Made by a program: the position numbers and the translations under genes
Notes under the pieces: model-generated
Seen by the model: the letters and a program-made list of their open reading frames with translations, nothing else
The model's database searches: none
Told to the model about the DNA's origin: nothing
In this document: positions 8,973 through 16,216 of the stretch, one piece after another
Position numbering within the stretch: the stretch's first letter is position 1
Layout: each line of letters starts with the position of its first letter
Assembly: GCF_023242365.1 (NCBI RefSeq)
Contig: NZ_JALLIX010000024.1
Span: 36,382-100,381, forward strand
Reading direction: 5' to 3'
Origin: Pseudomonas sp. MWU13-2100
GTDB taxonomy: Bacteria; Pseudomonadota; Gammaproteobacteria; Pseudomonadales; Pseudomonadaceae
Length of the DNA: 64,000 bases

Positions 8973-8975
8973 AAT

Positions 8976-8993
8976 GGGCGATAGCTATCGCCC
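8976..8993. promoter_or_regulatory. Perfect 18-bp palindrome just after the peptide gene
   Basis: The sequence gggcgatagctatcgccc is a perfect palindrome located 17 bp past the peptide stop codon, in the direction of transcription. As RNA it folds into a 7-bp stem with an AGCU loop. It has no T-run, so it looks more like a 3'-end stabiliser or partial attenuator than a classical terminator. It could instead be a protein-binding site. Confidence 0.5.
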
Positions 8994-9010
8994 TGGCATC
9001 AAGTGCCCGA

Positions 9011-9163
9011 TCAGCTGGCTTTTTTCAGGCCTTCGGAGATCCAGTCGACGGCTTTGTCGAGGATCGGACCGAAATCGGTGAAGAACCCGGAACCACGAAC
9101 GTCCTGGGCCTCTTCGAGGGTCATTTCCTGAAGGGTGTTTTCTTGTTGGGTTGCTTCCAGCAT
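9011..9163 (-). CDS. Small double-glycine-type leader peptide, predicted export substrate
   Basis: A 50-codon gene that begins MLEATQQENT and ends GLKKAS. A good ribosome binding site (GAGGT, 9172-9176) lies 8 nt before the ATG. Residues 11-25 (LQEMTLEEAQDVRGS) match the double-glycine leader pattern recognised by C39 peptidases: Met-12, Glu-8, Ala-7, Val-4, Gly-2, Ser-1. Cleavage after Ser25 would release a 25-residue Cys-free core starting GFFTDFGPILDKAV and ending in Lys-Lys-Ala-Ser. The core's hydrophobic residues (27, 28, 31, 34, 35, 38, 42, 46) fall on one helical face, and its net charge is about -1. It lies upstream of a C39 exporter operon. The peptide could be a bacteriocin, a surfactant-like toxin or a signal. 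No known family was recognised. Confidence 0.85.
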   Translation of the reverse strand: MLEATQQENTLQEMTLEEAQDVRGSGFFTDFGPILDKAVDWISEGLKKAS

Positions 9164-9171
9164 AGGTATGG

Positions 9172-9176
9172 ACCTC
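9172..9176 (-). promoter_or_regulatory. Ribosome binding site of the small peptide gene
   Basis: GAGGT on the minus strand, 8 nt before the ATG at 9163. It decides in favour of this 50-codon frame over the overlapping longer frame (8985-9203), which starts beyond it. The 145-bp upstream gap (9164-9308) should hold the promoter; AATAAT just upstream is a possible -10-like element, but no convincing -35 was seen. Confidence 0.6.
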
Positions 9177-9308
9177 GGCATTATTATTGGATGAAGACAA
9201 CATCGAGTCGGCCGGCGAGAGCGCCGTCGAATCGAACTTTCAGACAGTTCCGGAACGACGCGCCGTGCTTGAACTGCGAGTGCTATCTTCAGCCAAGGTC
9301 GTATTTAT

Positions 9309-9914
9309 TTATATCCGAATAGTCTCTGGAGAACAGCGCAAAGCCGCATGGGCATGTAGGAACTTCGCCGCCTTGGCGCGCAACAGTTGCAGGTCGATCA
9401 CCGGTACCTCTCCAAGCTTGGCCTGCTCGTCCCAATGGCGCATCCGCAGGCTCACGGCACACAACGGGTCCTGCTCGAATTTGTGGGCCTCGTCCTCCGT
9501 CATGACACCGCCCTGGTACTCCAGGGTACGACGACTCGCTTCGCTCAACCGCTCGTAGTACCCAGGCTCACGCAATGTCAGAAAACGCTTGGCCTGAACG
9601 TGATACTCCACCAGCCGCGCCAGCCGCTCGCTGAAGCCGCACCGGCGCAAGTAGTCGGCGCCGAGGTGCTCGTGACTGACCACGCCATAACCGCCCATGT
9701 CCCCTCCCGGCCGTTCATCAGACGGGCAGATATGCCCGATATCGTGGAAGAACGCCGCCAGTACCACTTCATCGTCGAAGCCCTCGGCCAGCGCCAACTG
9801 CGCGGCCTGGGACATATGCTCCAGCTGGGACACCGGCTCACCGATATAGTCGGCGCTGCCGAACTGCTGGTACAGACCGAAGACTTCGTCCAGCACCTGC
9901 TCGACGGACTTCAT
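9309..9914 (-). CDS. phnZ: PhnZ-like HD-domain phosphonate oxygenase
   Basis: A 201-residue HD-domain protein resembling the mixed-valent diiron oxygenase PhnZ, which oxidatively cleaves 1-hydroxy-2-aminoethylphosphonate to glycine and phosphate. The key PhnZ residues are present in order: Tyr23 and Glu26 of the substrate lid (YIGEPVSQLEH), His33, His57-Asp58 (FFHDIGH), His81 (or His83), His105 and Asp162. The ATG at 9914 overlaps the TGA of the FAD oxidoreductase gene (ATGA), and the cluster continues with an aminoethylphosphonate-type ABC transporter. The 2-oxoglutarate hydroxylase PhnY, which normally makes the PhnZ substrate, is not next to it, so either it lies elsewhere or the substrate differs. 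The family is sure; the exact substrate is inferred. Confidence 0.85.
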   Translation of the reverse strand: MKSVEQVLDEVFGLYQQFGSADYIGEPVSQLEHMSQAAQLALAEGFDDEVVLAAFFHDIGHICPSDERPGGDMGGYGVVSHEHLGADYLRRCGFSERLARLVEYHVQAKRFLTLREPGYYERLSEASRRTLEYQGGVMTEDEAHKFEQDPLCAVSLRMRHWDEQAKLGEVPVIDLQLLRAKAAKFLHAHAALRCSPETIRI

Positions 9915-11047
9915 GCCGACTCCCCCAGCAAGCGCGCAATATTGCCTTCGCCCAGGGCCGGGCCGACGCTCATGCCAACACCCGTGTGCATCAACGCGGC
10001 ACTCAACCCCGGTGCGGCCTGGAGGAACGAAAAAGGTCCCGGCCCCTTGGCGCCATAGACGCCCTGCCAACGCTCGAGCACCTGCACCTTGCAGCCCAGG
10101 GTCTGCTCGGCCAGTTCCAGCAGCCAGGTATCGACCTGTTCGGCATTGAACGGCGAGGCATCGCTGCCGTAGTGGTGGGAGTCGCCGATGATCAGGTCGC
10201 CATAAGGGGTCGGGCTGATCAACAGGTGAATGCCGTGTTCGTGCAGGTATGGACTGTCGCGCAGGATCTCGGCCTGGACGGCCGCCGCTTCCGGCAGATC
10301 GGCAAAGGCGCCGTAGTGCACGCAGCTCAGGCCGGTGAGCAAGGCGTGTTGCAGGTTCAGCTCGACCCGGGGCCGGGCGCGGAGCATTTGCAGGCGGCAG
10401 ATGCCCGGTTGCAACCGGCTGATGGGCTCGGCCAGCAGGGTCTGATAATCGTGGCCGGAACAGACGATGATCTGTTCCCCATGGAAGGTGCCGGCGGTGC
10501 TGTGCAACTGGCCCGGCTCGACCTCGCGGACCAGGGTCGAGAAGTGGAAGGTCACGCTCAGCTCGCGGCGCAGGTACTCGATCAGCGTCGGAATCGCCTC
10601 GCGCGAGTAGAGCTGCTGGTCGTCCAGACCATGCAGCGCGGCGCGGTGATGGCTGAATTGGCCACGGTAGAGGTCGTTCAGTGCGGCGCCACGCAGTAAC
10701 TCGACGCGATAGCCCTGCTCCTCGGCGCGTCCGGCACAAAATGCGTCGAGCAGATGTTCTTCGGCTTCAGTGCGGGCGAACAGGTACGAGCCGTTGCGTT
10801 TGAGCGCAAAGCCGGCCTGTTGTGCCCATTGGGCCCAGATCTCCCGGCTGGCGCGGGCCAGCTCGGACATGATGCCCGGCGGCTGGCCAGTGACCAGGGC
10901 CTGGCCGAAGTTGCGCACCGAAGCGCCCAGGGGCGTGGCGCTGCGCTCGAAGACCGTGACCTTGAGACCGCGCCGGGCGGCGGCATAGGCGTGGCACAGG
11001 CCGAGGATGCCGGCGCCGACGATGAGGATGTCGCTGTGATTTTTCAT
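9911..11047 (-). CDS. FAD-dependent oxidoreductase of phosphonate cluster (DAO family)
   Basis: A 378-residue D-amino-acid-oxidase-type flavoprotein. The dinucleotide-binding motif VGAGILG is at residues 10-16, the FERSA strand end follows near 36, and the C-terminal GVGMSVGPALGEGNIA closes the FAD site. This family recurs beside the HD oxygenase and aminoethylphosphonate transporter genes in proteobacteria and is proposed to oxidise the C-N bond of aminophosphonates (for example N-methylated forms) to an aldehyde. The start at 11047 (MKNHSDILIVG) places the Rossmann motif at the N-terminus; a longer frame runs into the REP upstream and is rejected. It is translationally coupled to the PhnZ-like gene. 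The substrate is not shown by the sequence. Confidence 0.85.
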   Translation of the reverse strand: MKNHSDILIVGAGILGLCHAYAAARRGLKVTVFERSATPLGASVRNFGQALVTGQPPGIMSELARASREIWAQWAQQAGFALKRNGSYLFARTEAEEHLLDAFCAGRAEEQGYRVELLRGAALNDLYRGQFSHHRAALHGLDDQQLYSREAIPTLIEYLRRELSVTFHFSTLVREVEPGQLHSTAGTFHGEQIIVCSGHDYQTLLAEPISRLQPGICRLQMLRARPRVELNLQHALLTGLSCVHYGAFADLPEAAAVQAEILRDSPYLHEHGIHLLISPTPYGDLIIGDSHHYGSDASPFNAEQVDTWLLELAEQTLGCKVQVLERWQGVYGAKGPGPFSFLQAAPGLSAALMHTGVGMSVGPALGEGNIARLLGESA

Positions 11048-11082
11048 TGAGGGGGGTCCTGAGGGGAATGGCCGCTGCGCGG

Positions 11083-11171
11083 TTCGCGGGCAAGCACCGC
11101 TCCCACAGGTTCGTGTCGTACGCACATGATGTGTTCGACACGAACCTGTGGGAGCGGTGCTTGCCCGCGAA
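11083..11171. repeat. REP hairpin with 36-bp perfect arms
   Basis: The arms 11083-11118 and 11136-11171 are exact inverted copies (starting ttcgcgggcaagcaccgctc) with a 17-bp loop. It lies between the transporter's binding-protein gene and the FAD oxidoreductase gene, where it could stabilise the upstream message. Confidence 0.9.
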
Positions 11172-11196
11172 GAGGCCCGCGAGTCAGACAAAGAGG

Positions 11197-12219
11197 TTAC
11201 TGAGGCAATTTCTCCGACTTGCCGTCATAACGCTTGCGCCATTCGGTCAGGATTTCGTCGCGGTTCTTCGACGCCCAGGCAAAGTCGTTCTTGATCAGGC
11301 GCTGCTCGTAGTCCGCCGGCAGTTCGGTCTGCGGCTTGGCAATGCCCGGCTGCGCCAGTACGGCGAAGTTTTCCTTGTACAACTCCATCGCCGCGGGGCT
11401 GGCCGAGAAATCCGCGAGTTTTTTCGCCGCCTCTTCATGCGGAGTGCCCTTGATCACCGCCGTAGCCTCGATCTCCCAACCCAGGCCTTCCTTCGGCAGG
11501 ATGATGTCCAGTGGCGCGCCCTGGCGCTTCAACTGCACAGCCGGGTATTCAAACGAAATGCCGATCGGGAACTCGCCCGCCGCCGCCAGCTTGCACGGCT
11601 TGGAGCCGGAGTGAACGTACTGGCCGATGTTCTGGTGCAGGTCATCCATGTACTTCCAGCCTTGCTGCTGGCCGAAGGTCTGCAACCAGGCGCTGACATC
11701 GAGGAAGCCGGTACCCGACGACGCCGGGTTCGGCATCACGATCTTGCCCTTGTACTCGGGCTTGGTCAGGTCCTGCCAGCTCACCGGTTTGCTCAGATGC
11801 TGCTTCTCGGCTTCAACGGTGTTGAAGCAGATGGTCGCCGCCCACACGTCCATGCCGACCCATGAAGGCGGGTTCGCCGTATCGCGATAGTTGTTGCCGA
11901 TCTTGCCCAGGTCCTTGGGGGCGTAGCTTTGCAGCATGCCCTGCTGATCGAGGATCGCCAGGCTGGAAGCCGCCAGGCCCCAGACCGCATCGGCCTGCGG
12001 ACGGGCCTTTTCGGCCAGCAGCTTGGCGGTGATGATGCCGGTGGAGTCGCGCACCCATTTAATCTCCACGTCCGGGTAGGTCGCCTCAAAAGCTTTTTTG
12101 TAGGCGCTCAACTGCTCGGACTCGAGGGCCGTGTACACGGTCAACTCGGTTTTCGCGGCAAAGGCATTCAGGCTGAAAGCAGTGAGGACAGCAGCGGCAA
12201 GAGCCAGGGGCTTGAACAT
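11197..12219 (-). CDS. 2-aminoethylphosphonate-type ABC transporter, substrate-binding protein
   Basis: A 340-residue periplasmic binding protein of the iron/phosphonate-like class. The signal peptide is MFKPLALAAAVLTAFSLNAFA with probable cleavage before AKTEL. The mature protein begins with the ELTVYTALESEQLSAYKKAF segment typical of the aminoethylphosphonate branch, and carries PNPASSGTGFLDVSAW, a binding-pocket signature of this group. The ATG at 12219 starts the signal peptide; longer frames do not improve it. It stands between the permease gene (upstream) and the FAD oxidoreductase (downstream), all on the minus strand. Specificity for aminoethylphosphonate is inferred from the cluster, and an Fe3+-type ligand is the main alternative. 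Confidence 0.85.
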   Translation of the reverse strand: MFKPLALAAAVLTAFSLNAFAAKTELTVYTALESEQLSAYKKAFEATYPDVEIKWVRDSTGIITAKLLAEKARPQADAVWGLAASSLAILDQQGMLQSYAPKDLGKIGNNYRDTANPPSWVGMDVWAATICFNTVEAEKQHLSKPVSWQDLTKPEYKGKIVMPNPASSGTGFLDVSAWLQTFGQQQGWKYMDDLHQNIGQYVHSGSKPCKLAAAGEFPIGISFEYPAVQLKRQGAPLDIILPKEGLGWEIEATAVIKGTPHEEAAKKLADFSASPAAMELYKENFAVLAQPGIAKPQTELPADYEQRLIKNDFAWASKNRDEILTEWRKRYDGKSEKLPQ

Positions 12220-12272
12220 GGTGCGGTTCCTTGGTGAGTGCGGTTGGGGTTGGGCAAAACATTGGCGCGGGA

Positions 12273-13997
12273 TCAATGGCCGGGCTCGGTCTGCCGCCAG
12301 CCCTGAGAGCGGCGCAGCACGCCGCGCGAAGCCCAGGCCAGCAGCAGCGACACGGCCACCGAGGTAAACAGGATCAGGCTCGACATGGCGGCGGCGCCGC
12401 CGACGTTGCCGGCGTCGTCCATGTTCAGCACCGCCACCGCCGCGAGGATGGTGTCCGGGCTGTAGAGAAAGATCGCCGCCGACACCGTGGTCATCGCCGA
12501 GACGAACAGGTAGCGCACGATGTCCAGCAGCGCCGGCAGGCAGATTGGTAGCGTGACCCGCAGGTAATGCCGGTAGAGCGGCGCCTTGAGCGACAGGGCG
12601 GCGGCTTCGAACTCGCTGTCGAGCTGGCGCAACGCCGTGGTGGCGGTCATCTGCGCGGTGGTCAGGTAATGGGCAATGGTGCAGACCACCAGCAGGGTCA
12701 TGGTCCCGTAGAACACATTCAGCGGGTTGCCATTGAGGTTGAAAAAGAACACGTAGCCCAGGCCCAGGACCAGGCCCGGAACCGCCATCGGGACAAAGCC
12801 GAGAATGCGCAAGGCCAGGTTAAGGCCACTCTGGCTGCGGGTTTTCTCCATCAGGTAGGCGCCGGTGAAAATCAGCCCGCTGCCGATCAGCGCTGTGCTC
12901 AAGGCCAGGGTCAGGCTGTTGCGGTAGGCCAACCAACCGCTACCGGTGGTCGCATTGAAGGCGTAGTGACTGAACGACAGCGACAGGTTGTACGGCCAGA
13001 ACTTTACCAGCGACGAGTACACCGCCATGCCGAATACCAGCAGCAGCACCGCGCAGATCAACAGTACGATCACCAGGTAACAGGCGTCGCGGCGGCGGGA
13101 CGCTGCCGGCTTGAACACCTGGGCCCGGCCGCTCATGGCCTCGCCATGGCGACGGCGCAGCCAGGCATCGACGGTAAAACTGAACAGCGCCGGCAGCAAC
13201 AGGATCATGCCGATCAAGGCACCGCGGCCGAACTGCTGCTGGCCGACCACCGCCTTGTAGGCCTCCAGCGCCAGCACTTGATAGTCGCCGCCCACCACCA
13301 CCGGTACACCGAAGTCGGTGATGGTCAGGGTGAACACCAGGCAGAAGGCGGCGAACACCGCCTGGCGGCTGGCCGGCCAGGTGATGCTGTGAAAGGCTTT
13401 CCAGGGGCTGGCGCCCATGCTCGACGCGGCATCGAACAAACGCGCATCGGCCAGGGACAAAGCCGAGATCAGAATCATCAAGGCATGGGGAAAGGTGTAG
13501 ATGGCTTCGCCGAGGACCATGCCCCAGAAACCGTAGATATTCTCCGACAGCAGGCCACGCAACAGACCCTGGTTGCCAAACAGGTAGACCAGCGCGATAC
13601 CCGGCAGCATCGACGGTGCCATCAGCGGCAACAGCGACAGGGCGCGCCACAACGGCTTGCCGGGAATCAGGGTCCGTTGCAGGGCGTAGGCAAACAGATA
13701 AGCCAACGGTACGACGATGGCCGCCACACTGAGGGAAACTTTCAGGCTATTGCCCAGCAGCCAGTGGAAGTTGTCGCTGTTCACCAGTTCCTTCGCCGCG
13801 ACCCAGCCACCGCCTTGCCCGGCTTCGTTGCTGAAGCCGCGCCAGAAGATCGCCAGCAACGGCAGCAGCACCGCCACGCCCAGCAGGCAGAGCCAGAGCA
13901 GTTTGCCGCCGACCACGAACAGACGATCGCCGAGACCGACCCGGGCGGTCTTCATGCTCGACTGCCGGGACAGGGGCAGGCTGATTTCCACGGCCAT
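12273..13997 (-). CDS. 2-aminoethylphosphonate-type ABC transporter, fused permease
   Basis: A permease of about 574 residues with two tandem transmembrane modules, each with an EAA-type loop (GASPWKAFHSITWPASRQAV in the first half and LKAPLYRHYLRVTLPICLPAL in the second), as in the FbpB-like permeases of phosphonate and iron importers. Around 12 hydrophobic segments are visible. The start is taken as the ATG at 13997, next to the stop of the ATPase gene; a TTG at 14006 is possible. It is followed by the binding-protein gene after 53 bp. One double-length permease in place of two separate ones is normal for this family. Confidence 0.85.
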   Translation of the reverse strand: MAVEISLPLSRQSSMKTARVGLGDRLFVVGGKLLWLCLLGVAVLLPLLAIFWRGFSNEAGQGGGWVAAKELVNSDNFHWLLGNSLKVSLSVAAIVVPLAYLFAYALQRTLIPGKPLWRALSLLPLMAPSMLPGIALVYLFGNQGLLRGLLSENIYGFWGMVLGEAIYTFPHALMILISALSLADARLFDAASSMGASPWKAFHSITWPASRQAVFAAFCLVFTLTITDFGVPVVVGGDYQVLALEAYKAVVGQQQFGRGALIGMILLLPALFSFTVDAWLRRRHGEAMSGRAQVFKPAASRRRDACYLVIVLLICAVLLLVFGMAVYSSLVKFWPYNLSLSFSHYAFNATTGSGWLAYRNSLTLALSTALIGSGLIFTGAYLMEKTRSQSGLNLALRILGFVPMAVPGLVLGLGYVFFFNLNGNPLNVFYGTMTLLVVCTIAHYLTTAQMTATTALRQLDSEFEAAALSLKAPLYRHYLRVTLPICLPALLDIVRYLFVSAMTTVSAAIFLYSPDTILAAVAVLNMDDAGNVGGAAAMSSLILFTSVAVSLLLAWASRGVLRRSQGWRQTEPGH

Positions 13998-13998
13998 C

Positions 13999-15075
13999 TC
14001 AGGCAAAGACCTGGAGGCTGCGCGGCGGCAAGGCCACCCAGATATCCGGAGCCCCGAGGCGCGGCATGTCCTGTGGGCCGACTTCGGCCAACAGCGCGTG
14101 CCCGGGTAATTGGTTGAGTTCGAAACTCATGCGGCAGCGATTGCCGAGGAAGGTGATTTCACGCACCCGCGCCGGAAACAGGTTTTCCTCATGCACCGGC
14201 GGGTTGACGTTGATCGCTTCGGGGCGGCAGAACAGCCGACCGGAGGCGGCGCGGGCGCTGCCATCGGCCAGGCGCACATCCATGCCGCCGACCCGCGCAT
14301 GGCTGTCGCTGCTGCGTTGGAACGGCAGCCAGTTGCCCTGGCCAACGAACTCGGCAACGAACGGTGTGGCCGGCCTATCGTAGATTTCCTGGGGCGTGGC
14401 GTACTGCTCGACCTTACCGTTGTTCATCACGGCGATACGGTCGGCCATCAGCATGGCCTCGTCCTGGTTGTGGGTGACCATCAGGGTGGTCACGCCGAGA
14501 TTGCGTTGCAGCTGGCGCAACTCGGTGCACAGATGCTCACGGACCCGGGCGTCGAGGGCCGACATCGGTTCGTCGAGCAGCAACAGCGAGGGCGCCGGAG
14601 CCAGGGCGCGGGCCAGGGCGACCCGCTGTTGCTGGCCGCCGGAGAGTTGCCCGGGGTATTTCTTCTCGCTGCCGAGCAGACCGACCAGTTCCAGCATCTG
14701 GCCGACACGCTTGCGGGTTACCTCACGACCGCTACCGGCCAGGCCATAGGCGATATTTGCCTCGACCGTCAGATTGGGGAACAGCGCGTAGGACTGGAAC
14801 AGGATGCCGTAGTCACGGGCTTGCGGTGGCAGTTCGGAGACGTTGCGCTCGCCGAGGAACAACTCGCCATCGTCCTGGCGCTCCAGGCCGGCGATGCAGC
14901 GCAGCAAGGTGGTCTTGCCGCAGCCGGACGGGCCAAGCAGGCAGACCAGTTCGCCGGCGGCCACGTCCAGGGAGACGTTATCCAGCGCGGTGAAGGCACC
15001 GAAGCGCTTGCGCACACCGCGCACCTTCATCGGCGCGCCGGGGTTGGCCAGGGCATTGGCGATCGAGTTGTTCAT
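13999..15075 (-). CDS. 2-aminoethylphosphonate-type ABC transporter, ATP-binding protein
   Basis: A 358-residue importer ATPase. Walker A GPSGCGKTT follows a KVRGVRKRFGAFTALDNVSL start, the signature is LSGGQQQRVALARAL, Walker B is LLLLDEPMSALD, and the H-loop is VTHNQDEA. A C-terminal TOBE-like domain (about 250-358) completes the FbpC/PotA-like layout. It is the first gene of the transporter operon, and the permease start adjoins its stop. The upstream gap contains a REP pair (15209-15299), beyond which lies the LysR regulator on the same strand. Confidence 0.9.
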   Translation of the reverse strand: MNNSIANALANPGAPMKVRGVRKRFGAFTALDNVSLDVAAGELVCLLGPSGCGKTTLLRCIAGLERQDDGELFLGERNVSELPPQARDYGILFQSYALFPNLTVEANIAYGLAGSGREVTRKRVGQMLELVGLLGSEKKYPGQLSGGQQQRVALARALAPAPSLLLLDEPMSALDARVREHLCTELRQLQRNLGVTTLMVTHNQDEAMLMADRIAVMNNGKVEQYATPQEIYDRPATPFVAEFVGQGNWLPFQRSSDSHARVGGMDVRLADGSARAASGRLFCRPEAINVNPPVHEENLFPARVREITFLGNRCRMSFELNQLPGHALLAEVGPQDMPRLGAPDIWVALPPRSLQVFA

Positions 15076-15208
15076 GGACGGACCTCATCAAGCGGATGAG
15101 GGTCATGCTAGGGAGGGAATGCGTAGGCTATGTGGCAACGAGGCCAAAGTTTCCGATAGTGGTATTGGTAGATTTGGGTTGAAGGTATGGGTTGTCTGGA
15201 CTGACGCC

Positions 15209-15299
15209 TTCGCGGGCAAGCTCCGCTCCCACAATGAATGCGTCGTACAAATATCCTCTACACAGCGCGAAACCTGTGGGAGCGGAGCTTGCCCGCGAA
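15209..15299. repeat. REP inverted pair
   Basis: Left arm ttcgcgggcaagctccgctc, right arm its inverse gagcggagcttgcccgcgaa, spaced by about 44 bp. It lies between the LysR gene and the transporter ATPase gene. Confidence 0.85.
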
Positions 15300-15335
15300 C
15301 GGCTGCGCAGCAGACGGCCATTCACCACGGTTCTG

Positions 15336-16199
15336 TCAGACCGGCGCCATTTCCTGCGCCAACCCCAGAAATGCTGCAGGCAGGCGCGCCGCCTTGCGTT
15401 CCTTGAGGCAATACAGGTATTCGGGAATCTGCGGGGCATTCTCGATAGTCAGCACCCGCAGTTGCGGGTCGTGAGGGACTTCCTGCCGGGCAATGATGCT
15501 GATGCCGATATTGCGCAGCACCGCCTCACGGATCGACTCACGACTGCCGATCTCCAGCAGCGGGCCATAACTGACCTGCGCGTTACGCAACAGCTCTTCC
15601 GTCAGTTGCCGGGTGGTCGACCCAGGCTCGCGCATCAGCAGGCAATGCCCGGCCAGCGCACTCAACGGCACATGATCATGTGCCGCCAGGGGATGGTTGC
15701 GATGCACCGCCAGCACCAGTGGATCGCTGCCCAGCACCCGGCGGATCAGGCGCGGGTCCTCCAGCAACTGCGACGAAGCCGCGACATCGACCCGATAATC
15801 CTCCAGCGCCTCCAGCACCTGCTGGGAGTTGCCGATCTCCACCGACACTTCCACCTGCGGCAAGCGCTCGCGAAAGGCCTTCACCAGATCGAGGATGTAA
15901 TATGGCGCCGTTGCGGCAATCCGCAAGGTGCCCTGTACCTGCCCGGCATTACGCAGGAAAAACTCGATATCGGCTTCCTGCTGCAACAACGTCTTGACCA
16001 TCGGCAGCAGGCGCGCACCGTCTTCACTGACGCTCAAACGCCGACCACCGCGATAGAACAACTCGACCGAGTACTGGCTTTCCAGATGACGGATCTGGGT
16101 GGTCACCGTGGGCTGGCTGAGCCCGAGCTTTTTCGCCGCCAGGGTGATGCTGCCCAAGCGGGCGACCATGTAAAACGCCTTCAGCTCGGCACTCAGCAC
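15336..16199 (-). CDS. LysR-family regulator of the phosphonate cluster
   Basis: A 287-residue LysR protein. The winged helix-turn-helix is at residues 1-60 (FYMVARLGSITLAAKKLGLS followed by QPTVTTQIRHLE), and the periplasmic-binding-like effector domain fills the rest. It closely fits the LysR type found next to aminoethylphosphonate catabolism genes. It lies upstream of, and in the same direction as, the ABC transporter, oxidoreductase and HD oxygenase genes, so it is the likely activator of the cluster. The effector is presumably an aminophosphonate or a derivative. Confidence 0.85.
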   Translation of the reverse strand: MLSAELKAFYMVARLGSITLAAKKLGLSQPTVTTQIRHLESQYSVELFYRGGRRLSVSEDGARLLPMVKTLLQQEADIEFFLRNAGQVQGTLRIAATAPYYILDLVKAFRERLPQVEVSVEIGNSQQVLEALEDYRVDVAASSQLLEDPRLIRRVLGSDPLVLAVHRNHPLAAHDHVPLSALAGHCLLMREPGSTTRQLTEELLRNAQVSYGPLLEIGSRESIREAVLRNIGISIIARQEVPHDPQLRVLTIENAPQIPEYLYCLKERKAARLPAAFLGLAQEMAPV

Positions 16200-16216
16200 A
16201 TCACCCTCTCATTCGT

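Noticed and set aside
8810..8974. Upstream extension of the HlyD-type protein
   Set aside because: The added residues would be a translated REP element and unrelated to HlyD proteins; the start at 8809 gives the normal N-terminus and anchor.
8985..9203. 72-codon minus-strand frame overlapping the small peptide gene
   Set aside because: It is in another frame, is rich in Arg, Pro and Ser without a recognisable pattern, and has no ribosome binding site; the 50-codon frame has one and fits the exporter context.
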